This document shows, piece by piece, positions 1 to 5,896 of a stretch of DNA of 7,007 nt. Position 1 is the first letter of the stretch, and every line of letters begins with the position of its first letter. Both the position numbers and the translations under genes were made by a program. This stretch comes from JBDTMC01 sp039934475. GTDB lineage: Bacteria; Acidobacteriota; Terriglobia; Bryobacterales; Bryobacteraceae. The stretch covers positions 1-7,007 of the forward strand of contig JBDTMC010000417.1 in the NCBI GenBank assembly GCA_039934475.1, in the 5' to 3' direction. The notes under the pieces were generated by a model. It saw only the letters and a program-made list of their open reading frames with translations. It was not told where the DNA came from and ran no database searches.

Positions 1-636
1 CGAGTCTGCGGGCTTGTTGTCCAATTCCACGCTGTCCAGCTTCATTCGCCCAATGACAGCCTCTTGATCGCTCGTCGAAATCGTCTCCCACTTTGTAGTG
101 TCATGCACCCATTTCTGTAACAGCAGGATAGTTCCACCCACGCCCGGCTCTCCATCTGGGATAAGTGCTACTTCCGCGGCGTCCATCAGAGTCGGATTCT
201 CGCTCCCGTCGATGAAACCGGTAAGGTCGCGATCGTGACGGTACGGCCAGCTTGAGGTCTCTTCGGCCACGGACGCCAGCCCCTTAAGCTCGAAGATCGT
301 TTGATGCGCCACGTCGAAGACTACATCGTAAGAGCTGCCCGATAGCCACAACACCGCGTCGTGCTGCGTGGCCGGCATGCGGAACCCTTCGATCCCAACT
401 AAGTCCTTGTTGAACCCCTCCACCCCCGCCGGAGCCTTCCCGGGGACGACTTCGCTCCACAATTCGGGCCGGAAACCCGATACCAGGTTCACGCCGCCCA
501 TGGTCGTCCTCGGCTCGCGGAGGGACGCGATCGCCGCTACCAGCGCGGGCCTGCTCTTTGCTTCCAGGACGTCGAATTCCAAGTACGCGTGCGATGCCGT
601 GCCAAGTGCAAAGATGCCGGCCTGAGAAGTATTCAT
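1..636 (-). CDS. Dyp-type heme peroxidase, class B (YfeX-like), C-terminus cut off by window edge
   Basis: Dye-decolorizing-type peroxidases use heme and hydrogen peroxide to oxidise dyes, phenolics or Mn(II), and class B members are usually cytoplasmic or encapsulin cargo. The visible 212 residues match the YfeX/DypB pattern. The N-terminus (MNTSQAGIFALGTASHAYLEF) lacks a signal peptide. The family's GxxDG motif is GFIDGSENP at about residues 140-148, with D143 as the distal catalytic aspartate. A later block contains GGTILLLQKWVHD and then DQEAVIGRMK. In YfeX this stretch is followed at once by the proximal heme-ligand histidine, so the window stops about one residue short of it. The distal arginine and the roughly 85-residue C-terminal part are also outside. 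The ATG at 634-636 is the only conventional start in the open stretch; its ribosome binding site is weak (CTGAG). It lies 26 bases after the stop of the upstream gene, which suggests co-transcription. No encapsulin gene is visible in the window. Confidence 0.9.
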   Translation of the reverse strand, partial: MNTSQAGIFALGTASHAYLEFDVLEAKSRPALVAAIASLREPRTTMGGVNLVSGFRPELWSEVVPGKAPAGVEGFNKDLVGIEGFRMPATQHDAVLWLSGSSYDVVFDVAHQTIFELKGLASVAEETSSWPYRHDRDLTGFIDGSENPTLMDAAEVALIPDGEPGVGGTILLLQKWVHDTTKWETISTSDQEAVIGRMKLDSVELDNKPADS

Positions 637-662
637 CTCAGTAGAATACCCGGATACCGCGC

Positions 663-1535
663 TCAGCGGGTACGGAGGCCATGCATCATCTTCGACAAAT
701 CGCGCTCCATCAAGGCAACCCGTCCAGCAACGTCTTGCAGCATGAAAGTGCGATCGGTAATGTCGCCGGAAGACAGCCTGCGGCCGCCGTCCAGACTGGA
801 CGTCAGCAGATCCAACTTCGTCTCCACGCGTTTACTTTTCCCGGCGGCCAGCCTGCCTGCCCTTTGCCACTCATGCCGCAGTTGCTCGAGTCTTGTTCCC
901 TGCGCGATCGCTTCCCCTTCTGGTACCGAGTTAAGATAAGCCATTACGCTCGGCGGATACTCACTTTGTAATACCGCCTGGCGGCCGAACAGCGCCGACA
1001 GCATATTCGGGGACCTTCCCACCGCGTGCTGCGGCCCTTTCTGTAAGTGAATGCCAATAATCGAGAGTAGCGTGGACGCGGCGCCCGAACCCACGCCGAT
1101 CGCATCACCGGCGATGGCAGTTGAGTCCTTGAACTGAAGGGCATTGACCAGAATACCGACACCGCTGCCGATGACCAGATTGCCGGCGGAAATCAGGCTC
1201 ACTGCGCGATCGCGCCGGCCATCCAGAATGCTGCGCAGCTCCATCAGCCGCGCGTGTTCGCTGGCGATCTCCGCTAGCACGCTCTGCACGTCCAGCGAAG
1301 CCGTAACAACTGCCTCGGAGATCTGCTGGCGTACCCACAGCTGTTGCATGGTCGGGGGTTGCGAACTCATCTGCTGGCATTGCAGACTGGCACACTCAGC
1401 CAACAGTTGTTCCACGCCAATAATCTTCGCTATTTGTGGCCACGACTCCTGTCCGGAAGGAGTTGTCGGTTGCGCTACGCCATTCGCGAGGATTGTGATT
1501 AGCAACCAGGGGACTCTGCTTAAAATGGTGTTCAT
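663..1535 (-). CDS. Exported protein of unknown function with glycine-rich membrane hairpin
   Basis: I do not recognise this 290-residue protein. It starts with a Sec-type signal peptide: R7, a hydrophobic core WLLITILANGVA, and likely cleavage after GVA at about residue 21. A CX4C pair follows (C48, C53). Residues about 65-110 are helical and probably coiled-coil-forming. Two glycine-rich hydrophobic segments come next, at about 111-135 (glycines 118, 123, 125, 127) and 139-164 (glycines 143, 147, 149, 151, 161), joined by a short charged turn (KDS). They look like a membrane-inserted or tightly packed helical hairpin. A conserved-looking stretch (SPNMLSALFGR, then EYPPSVMAYLN) spans about 175-202. 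The C-terminal 80 residues are charged and helical. The gene sits 45 bases after the winged-helix gene and 26 bases before the Dyp peroxidase. That placement suggests an envelope role linked to the peroxidase, but this is inference only. The start ATG has only a weak GGA upstream. Confidence 0.75.
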   Translation of the reverse strand: MNTILSRVPWLLITILANGVAQPTTPSGQESWPQIAKIIGVEQLLAECASLQCQQMSSQPPTMQQLWVRQQISEAVVTASLDVQSVLAEIASEHARLMELRSILDGRRDRAVSLISAGNLVIGSGVGILVNALQFKDSTAIAGDAIGVGSGAASTLLSIIGIHLQKGPQHAVGRSPNMLSALFGRQAVLQSEYPPSVMAYLNSVPEGEAIAQGTRLEQLRHEWQRAGRLAAGKSKRVETKLDLLTSSLDGGRRLSSGDITDRTFMLQDVAGRVALMERDLSKMMHGLRTR

Positions 1536-1580
1536 TTATCCAAAAACGATACCAAAAGAGCGACAGAGAACGTCGCCACG

Positions 1581-2606
1581 TCAGCTCCAGCGAACGCTAA
1601 TCGGACCGCTCAGGCCCGGCAGAGGCAGTGACATCGCCTCAGCCTCCACCGCCTTCCGTTCTGCCAGCGAAAAGCTGCGCCAGGTTTCCACCGAGACCTC
1701 TGCTGCCGCCCGCCGCCACACCCCCGCGATCTCCCCCCGCACAAGAACCGCGCCGGGCCACACACGGGTCGTCCAGAGTGCCGCCCGCTGCTTCGCCCCG
1801 GGCACCAGCAACTCTCGATCGGCGCCCCACAGCAGGTAGTAGGTATCCCCGCTGGGCAGCAGCCGCGTCGTTGCGGCGGCCCCGGACCGGCCCCGAAATA
1901 ACGCCTCGTCTTCGCTCAGAATCCACGCCTCGCCCAGCGGAGTGCGAACCGGCGTCAGCGCGTCCGCCAGCGCACCGAAGGCGATTCCCGCCTCTCCCTG
2001 CCGTATTCCCGACCAACGCCCAAACGACGCCGCCGTAGCCGGACCAAATACATGGAGGTACCGGCGCGCCATCTCAATACGCGCCTGCCGCGGTTCCATC
2101 GCGGGCACCGGCGCAGTCCAGATCGTAGGCTGCCGCGCCCCGTCCCATCGCATCACCACCGTGCCGGTTGCTGCGGCATAACGAAGACTGTTGGGCGGCA
2201 CACCCATCGCGTGCCCAGCGTTGCCGAACGGCATCCGCCGCCCTTCCAGAAACGCATGCAGCCGTGCCGCCGTATCGTGCGCCCGCGCCAGTCCTCGGGC
2301 CTCCTCAGGCAGCCGCCCCAGTGAGAAGACAGCGAGGTCCTCGGCGGCAACTACATAGGCACTGAACCGTGGACCCCACAACTGGACGAGTGACGGATGC
2401 TCCCAACTGGATGCGGTAGTGCCTTCCACCCGCGCATGGATCGACAGCAACGCCGCACGCGGCATCGAGTCTTGCAAACCTGCCCAAGCGGCCAGCCGCA
2501 GTGACTCCGGTCCCGCCGGCAATCGTGCATCCAGCGAACCTACCCGCCGTCGGAAAGAAAGGATCTGCGACCGCGAGAGATCTAAGTGAGAGGCCCTTTT
2601 CGCCAT
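1581..2606 (-). CDS. Winged-helix DNA-binding protein of the AlkZ/YcaQ (HTH_42) family
   Basis: The family includes AlkZ and E. coli YcaQ, DNA glycosylases that remove bulky alkylated bases and unhook interstrand crosslinks. Many members are of unknown activity. The 341 residues show the family layout. An N-terminal winged-helix part (about 1-100) contains GLQDSMPRAALLSIHARV. A strand-turn block LVQLWGPRFSAYVVAAEDL follows at 73-91. YLHVFGPATAASFGRW is at 183-198, LLPSGDTYYLLW at 249-260, and a closing beta region TRVWPGAVLVRGEIAGVW at 280-297. The known glycosylases have a QxQ or QxD catalytic motif. The equivalent here appears to be Q45-D46-S47, so activity is uncertain. No signal peptide is present, so the protein is cytoplasmic. 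The ATG start lies 27 bases after the serine hydrolase stop and has a weak, distant GGGTGGG as a ribosome binding site. Translation may be coupled to the gene before it. Confidence 0.85.
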   Translation of the reverse strand: MAKRASHLDLSRSQILSFRRRVGSLDARLPAGPESLRLAAWAGLQDSMPRAALLSIHARVEGTTASSWEHPSLVQLWGPRFSAYVVAAEDLAVFSLGRLPEEARGLARAHDTAARLHAFLEGRRMPFGNAGHAMGVPPNSLRYAAATGTVVMRWDGARQPTIWTAPVPAMEPRQARIEMARRYLHVFGPATAASFGRWSGIRQGEAGIAFGALADALTPVRTPLGEAWILSEDEALFRGRSGAAATTRLLPSGDTYYLLWGADRELLVPGAKQRAALWTTRVWPGAVLVRGEIAGVWRRAAAEVSVETWRSFSLAERKAVEAEAMSLPLPGLSGPISVRWS

Positions 2607-2633
2607 AATGCAGTCGGCCCACCCGTAGCGCCC

Positions 2634-3875
2634 CTAATCCACCAGCGCGTTGTAGGCCAGCCTCTTAAACTGCCCGCCGGCCACTACCTCGCTGCTCGGC
2701 AGCACGTTCACCAGGAACACCCCCATCATGTGCTCCTTCGGATCAATCCAAAAACTCGTCCCGGCGGCGCCTCCCCAAAAGTACTCCCCCGCCGAGCCAA
2801 CCGTCGCCGACTTCCCTGGGCCCAGGTTCACCGCAAACGTCAAGCCGAAGCCATAGCCTTCCTGGATCTGGCCGGCTCGCGGCAGACTGCCCAGATGATC
2901 GCTCCTCATCAATTCCACCGACTTCCGCCCAAGCAAGCGCACACCGTCCAACTCGCCCCCGTTCAGCAGCATGGAAACGAACCGCGCATAGTCGTCGAGA
3001 GTCGACACCGTTCCTGCGCCCCCCAAAAACAGCGTCGGCTTCTTCTTGTAGCTATCTTGCGGTGCGGCCGTCGAGCGCTCGATCCCTCCGCCCTTCTTCG
3101 GCGCGTACAGCACCGCCAGCCGGCTCCATTTCTCTTCCGGCACGTAGAACGCCGTGTCCTTCATCCCCAGCGGACGAAAAATCCTCTCTTCGAAGAACTG
3201 GTCCAGAGGCTTCCCTGACACCACCTCCACCAGGCGCCCGAGGACGTCGATCGAGAGGCCGTAGTGGAAAATCGTCCCCGGCTGATGGTTCAGCGGAGCG
3301 GTCGCCAAACGCTTCATCGCTTCGGCCAGATCAAACGACACCCAACCGTTTCCGCCCTCAATACCCAGCTTCTTGTAGGCAGGTTCGCCGTTCTCGTCTT
3401 TTGGCCCTTCGTAGTCCAGGCCGGTTGTGTGCCGGAAGAGGTCGCGCACCGTGATGGCGCGTTCCGCGGGCGTCGTGTAGTAAGTCCTCTTGCCGCTGGC
3501 GTCGAACGATTCCACCGCGACGGTCATCTTAGTGAACTCCGGAAGATACTTCGATACCGGATCCGTGAGCGTGAATTTCCCCTCTTCATAGAGCATCATC
3601 GCCGCCACGCCCGTGATGGCCTTCGTCATTGAGTACATCCGCACAATCGTGTCGGTCTTGTACTCACCCCAAGTCCCCCGAAAGATGATCTTGCCGTTTC
3701 GCGCGATAAGACCCGAAGCGCCGTTCAGGCGGCCCGTGTCGATATGTTCCCGCATCACGGTATTGATCCGTTCCAGTCGCTCAGGTGAGAACCCAGCCTG
3801 TTCCGGAGCGCCCGTCGGCAAGCTCGCGCCGCCCGCCAGCGAAACGGCCATACAGAGGACTAAGAGAATGCGCAT
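2634..3875 (-). CDS. Exported serine hydrolase, beta-lactamase/EstB family (PF00144)
   Basis: This is a penicillin-binding-protein-like serine hydrolase of 413 residues, a normal length for the family, whose members are esterases, D-aminopeptidases or class C-like beta-lactamases. A short signal peptide (MRILLVLCMAVSLAGGA) has no lipobox at its end, so it is probably released to the periplasm. The nucleophile motif SxxK is S82-M-T-K85. The second motif, Y-x-N/S in the family, is Y205-G-L-S. It is followed by IDVLGRLVEVVSG, which is typical of EstB-type esterases. The third motif region is WGGAAGTSFWIDP at 367-379, where beta-lactamases have KTG. Replacement of that lysine by this Gly/Ala-rich form favours esterase or peptidase activity over true beta-lactamase activity. 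The substrate is unknown. The start is 13 bases after the stop of the YdeI-like gene with no clear ribosome binding site, which suggests translational coupling. Confidence 0.92.
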   Translation of the reverse strand: MRILLVLCMAVSLAGGASLPTGAPEQAGFSPERLERINTVMREHIDTGRLNGASGLIARNGKIIFRGTWGEYKTDTIVRMYSMTKAITGVAAMMLYEEGKFTLTDPVSKYLPEFTKMTVAVESFDASGKRTYYTTPAERAITVRDLFRHTTGLDYEGPKDENGEPAYKKLGIEGGNGWVSFDLAEAMKRLATAPLNHQPGTIFHYGLSIDVLGRLVEVVSGKPLDQFFEERIFRPLGMKDTAFYVPEEKWSRLAVLYAPKKGGGIERSTAAPQDSYKKKPTLFLGGAGTVSTLDDYARFVSMLLNGGELDGVRLLGRKSVELMRSDHLGSLPRAGQIQEGYGFGLTFAVNLGPGKSATVGSAGEYFWGGAAGTSFWIDPKEHMMGVFLVNVLPSSEVVAGGQFKRLAYNALVD

Positions 3876-3888
3876 GAGCGCGAATCTA

Positions 3889-4503
3889 TCACAAAGGCGG
3901 CCGCTTCTGGCTGCCTTGCGGATGAATCGTCTCGCCCTGCACCAGCATTGCGACGAAGCTTTCGATCTTCTTCTTTCGCCCCACCGCCGTCTTCATGTTA
4001 TGAACGCGGAAGGCCAGCGCAAAGCGGTTCTGGGCGCTCAGTTTCCCCAACATCTCCTTGGCCTTGGGTTCGGCATCGATAGCCGTTTGAAGATCGTCCG
4101 GGATCTTCATCTCCTTGCCGCTTCCATAGGCGCGCTCCCATCGCCCGTCGGACTTTGCCGCCTCCACCTTTTCGAGACCATGCTTCGTCATCCGGTCTTC
4201 CCGAATCAACCGCGCAACGTTCTCGACATTGATCTGGCTCCAGATACTCTTCGCGCCGCGCGGCGTATACCGTTGCAGATAACTCTTGCCGTCAAACGCC
4301 TTCCGCACCGCGTCGATCCAGCCCCAGCACAGCGCCACATCAATAGCTTCCTTTGGGGTAATCGACTTCAGGCCGGAATCCACTTTGTGGATCTTGATCC
4401 AGATCTCCGTTTCCGTATTGTGGTGCTTGCCAAGCCACGTGTAGAAACTTTTCGCGTCCTTGAATTCACGGACGTTGTTGTCGTTGACTTGGATGGAGGC
4501 CAT
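3889..4503 (-). CDS. YdeI/OmpD-associated family protein
   Basis: The 204-residue product belongs to the YdeI/OmpD-associated (OmdA, PF13376) family, found widely in bacteria with no firm biochemical role. The family is sometimes linked to antimicrobial peptide or bacteriocin tolerance. Typical blocks are present: the N-terminal SFYTWLGKHHNTETEIWIKI, then CWGWID at about 59-64, QRYTPRGAKSIWSQIN at about 77-92, and the C-terminal KKKIESFVAMLVQGETIHP ending near 195. The last block is the hallmark of the OmdA domain. A longer reading frame begins at a TTG at 4530, but the ATG at 4501-4503 is preferred because it has a good AGGA ribosome binding site 8 bases upstream and because family homology begins soon after it. 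No signal peptide or membrane segment is seen. It is the first gene of the minus-strand block, with the serine hydrolase 13 bases downstream. Confidence 0.88.
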   Translation of the reverse strand: MASIQVNDNNVREFKDAKSFYTWLGKHHNTETEIWIKIHKVDSGLKSITPKEAIDVALCWGWIDAVRKAFDGKSYLQRYTPRGAKSIWSQINVENVARLIREDRMTKHGLEKVEAAKSDGRWERAYGSGKEMKIPDDLQTAIDAEPKAKEMLGKLSAQNRFALAFRVHNMKTAVGRKKKIESFVAMLVQGETIHPQGSQKRPPL

Positions 4504-4510
4504 CAGCCCG

Positions 4511-4516
4511 ATCCTA
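4511..4516 (-). promoter_or_regulatory. Ribosome binding site deciding the start of the YdeI-like gene
   Basis: On the minus strand the sequence TAGGATCGGGCTG precedes the ATG at 4503. Its AGGA core sits 8 bases from the start codon, a normal spacing. The alternative upstream TTG at 4530 has no comparable site, so this element supports the shorter protein. Confidence 0.6.
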
Positions 4517-4532
4517 CCATCCGCCTTCAATA

Positions 4533-4724
4533 ATGGTATCGAGCCTCCAGGAAATCGACCGTCTCATCGGCAACGCGGTAGACCAGTCGGTGTTCCTGCT
4601 TCCCGCCGGCATCACGATCTACGGGCGCGTCTGGTCAGAGCCGTTGCTCCTGAAATTCGCCTATGCGTACGAACAGGCCACGCACCACCGCCGCGCGCCA
4701 TCCCTCACGCCTCCCTTGCAATGA
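4533..4724 (+). pseudogene. Remnant of an amidase C-terminus
   Basis: The 63-codon frame contains PAGITIYGRVWSEPLLLKF followed by AYAYEQATHHRRAPSLTPPL. This matches the extreme C-terminus of amidase-signature enzymes, which typically ends with GITFxGRxxSEPxLLxLAYAYEQATxxRRPPxxTP. The Ser-Ser-Lys catalytic core, normally several hundred residues upstream, is absent: upstream DNA is the oppositely oriented YdeI-like gene. The first 20 or so codons (VSSLQEIDRLIGNAVDQSVF) do not obviously match an amidase and may be decayed or unrelated sequence. No ribosome binding site precedes the ATG. The natural C-terminal stop at 4722-4724 is kept. The best reading is the 3' stub of a deleted or rearranged amidase gene. 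A short expressed protein is much less likely. Confidence 0.7.
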
Positions 4725-4757
4725 AGGCCATTCGCGGCAGGTGCGAGTGCGGTATAT

Positions 4758-4763
4758 AAGGAG
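4758..4763 (+). promoter_or_regulatory. Ribosome binding site of the propeller gene
   Basis: AAGGAG ends three bases before the ATG at 4767. The core is strong and the spacing somewhat short. It supports this ATG, which also places a twin-arginine signal directly at the N-terminus. Confidence 0.6.
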
Positions 4764-4766
4764 AAC

Positions 4767-5771
4767 ATGCTGAGCAGACGCTCGTGTTTATCCACGCTCG
4801 CCGCCGCGGGCTTCGCCGGGGCCGCCGCGAATCCAATCCTCGGCCAGGGGGAGTTCCGCTATCGCGTTGTGCCCGGCTGGGGCGTGCTCGATGAGAAAAC
4901 GCCGGTAAAGAATTGTCATGGCATGGTTCGCGACGCGGAAGGGCACATCATCCTGCTCACTGACCATACCGCCAACAACGTCATCGTCTATGACAAAAAG
5001 GGGCGCTTGATCTCCAAATGGGGCACCACGTTCCCTGGCGCCCACGGACTCTCCCTCGTTCGCGAAGGAACCCGCGAGGTTCTCTACATCACCGATCTGG
5101 CGACCCACAAAGTTGCTAAAACGACCTGCGACGGAACAATGCTCCAGCAGTGGGGCTGGCCCGAAAGCACTGGTAAATACCAACAGGAGGAAGACTACAA
5201 ACCCTCCTGGACGCTACACATGAGCGATGGGACTTTCTTTGTGCTCGACGGCTATGGCCGCGACTACATTCTTCGCTATAACCCACAAGGCAAAATGACA
5301 CGGATATTCGGCGGAGCCGAGGGCGGCATCACGCACTGGGGTCCGCACGGCGGCATGCTCGACATGCAAGGCGATACCCCCACCCTCTTGATCGCCATGA
5401 GCGATCAACAATACCTGCTTCGATTGGGCATCGACGGCAGCAAGCTCCAGCAAGTAGATCTACCAGGCGGCAACCCTCGTCAGATTCGCTTGCACAAAGC
5501 CCGCTATTACGTCGCCCATCTGGCCGACAACTGGCCGAAAGACCGCAACAGCCGCGGCTTCCTCTCCATCCTTGACAACCGCCTGCGCGTGCTCTCCAAT
5601 GTCGCCGGTTCCCCGCCAGAGTATGAGGATGACGGCAAACTCCGCCCCATGCGCCACACCGAAGATACTTTCATCCACCCTCACGACTTAGTCGTGGATG
5701 AAGACGAAAGTATATATGTGGCTCAATACGCCTCTGGTGACACTTATCCCATAAAACTAGAACGCCTCTAA
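4767..5771 (+). CDS. Tat-exported NHL-type six-bladed beta-propeller protein
   Basis: The 334-residue product begins with a twin-arginine-like signal (LSRRSCLSTLAAAGFAGAAA), so it is probably folded in the cytoplasm and then exported. The rest is a repeated beta-propeller pattern with blades such as DAEGHIILLTDHTANNVIVY (about 56-75), VLYITDLATHKVAKTTCDG, TFFVLDGYGRDYILRYNPQG and, at the end, DEDESIYVAQYASGDTYPIK. This resembles NHL repeats and the lyase domain of peptidylglycine alpha-amidating enzymes (PAL). Histidines fall at blade starts: CHG at 50-52, GAHG at 91-94, GPHGG, and HPHD at 304-307. In PAL, equivalent histidines bind zinc. Lyase activity cannot be concluded. Many such propellers in environmental bacteria have no known substrate. 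The C-terminus looks complete. No partner gene is close: the amidase remnant lies upstream and the metalloprotease starts 125 bases downstream. Confidence 0.8.
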   Translation: MLSRRSCLSTLAAAGFAGAAANPILGQGEFRYRVVPGWGVLDEKTPVKNCHGMVRDAEGHIILLTDHTANNVIVYDKKGRLISKWGTTFPGAHGLSLVREGTREVLYITDLATHKVAKTTCDGTMLQQWGWPESTGKYQQEEDYKPSWTLHMSDGTFFVLDGYGRDYILRYNPQGKMTRIFGGAEGGITHWGPHGGMLDMQGDTPTLLIAMSDQQYLLRLGIDGSKLQQVDLPGGNPRQIRLHKARYYVAHLADNWPKDRNSRGFLSILDNRLRVLSNVAGSPPEYEDDGKLRPMRHTEDTFIHPHDLVVDEDESIYVAQYASGDTYPIKLERL

Positions 5772-5789
5772 CTTGTAGCAGATCATTTC

Positions 5790-5819
5790 ATCTGCGTTCA
5801 TCCGCGTTAATCGGCGAAC
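5790..5819. repeat. Three imperfect 10-base tandem repeats, ATCTGCGTTC type
   Basis: Three consecutive 10-base units read ATCTGCGTTC, ATCCGCGTTA and ATCGGCGAAC. Each starts with ATC and has CG at positions 6-7. They lie in the noncoding gap 19 bases after the propeller stop codon. I see no open reading frame or strong hairpin over them. The other 95 bases of this gap hold only an AT-rich patch around 5828-5834 and the next gene's ribosome binding site. Confidence 0.6.
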
Positions 5820-5885
5820 CATACTGCATTTTTTCGTAGCGCCTTCACCGCCACTGGAATAGAATACCCGTTGTCCGCAAGAAAA

Positions 5886-5891
5886 AGGAGG
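5886..5891 (+). promoter_or_regulatory. Strong ribosome binding site for a GTG start
   Basis: AGGAGG, a near-perfect Shine-Dalgarno match, lies 5 bases before GTG at 5897. The in-frame sequence upstream has no ATG, GTG or TTG back to the stop at 5837-5839. This fixes the start of the metalloprotease and shows that no upstream signal peptide has been missed. Confidence 0.8.
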
Positions 5892-5896
5892 AAATT

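Larger units (their letters stand above)
1..4503 (-). other. Probable five-gene transcription unit
   Basis: Five same-strand genes follow one another with gaps of 13, 27, 45 and 26 bases, and no gap holds a hairpin followed by a T run. This is consistent with one mRNA running from the YdeI-like gene to the Dyp peroxidase and beyond the left edge. The 45-base gap before the unknown exported protein could hold an internal promoter, but I see no clear -35/-10 pair there. The grouping is inferred from spacing alone. Confidence 0.55.

Noticed and set aside
1144..1839. A 231-codon plus-strand open frame across the gap between two minus-strand genes
   Set aside because: Its composition is Ser/Arg/Pro-rich as expected for an antisense shadow, and it overlaps the coherent unknown and winged-helix genes.
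2586..3218. A 210-codon plus-strand open frame
   Set aside because: It lies antisense to the serine hydrolase, whose catalytic motifs are intact, and has no recognisable domain.
4504..4530. N-terminal extension of the YdeI-like protein from a TTG at 4530
   Set aside because: It adds nine residues with no homology and lacks a good ribosome binding site, while the ATG at 4503 has one.
3613..4533. A 306-codon plus-strand open frame opposite the serine hydrolase and YdeI-like genes
   Set aside because: It is antisense to two clearly recognisable genes, crosses their boundary, has no family resemblance and is explained by the high GC content.
4753..4759. TATATAA as a -10 promoter box for the propeller gene
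   Set aside because: It overlaps the ribosome binding site, so transcripts starting from it would lack that site. No matching -35 is visible.
5800..5815. Possible terminator hairpin CCG...CGG after the propeller gene
   Set aside because: The stem is only three base pairs and no T run follows directly.
5837..5865. Possible promoter for the metalloprotease (TAGAAT with TAGCGC 17 bases upstream)
   Set aside because: The upstream hexamer matches only three of six consensus bases, which is no better than chance.
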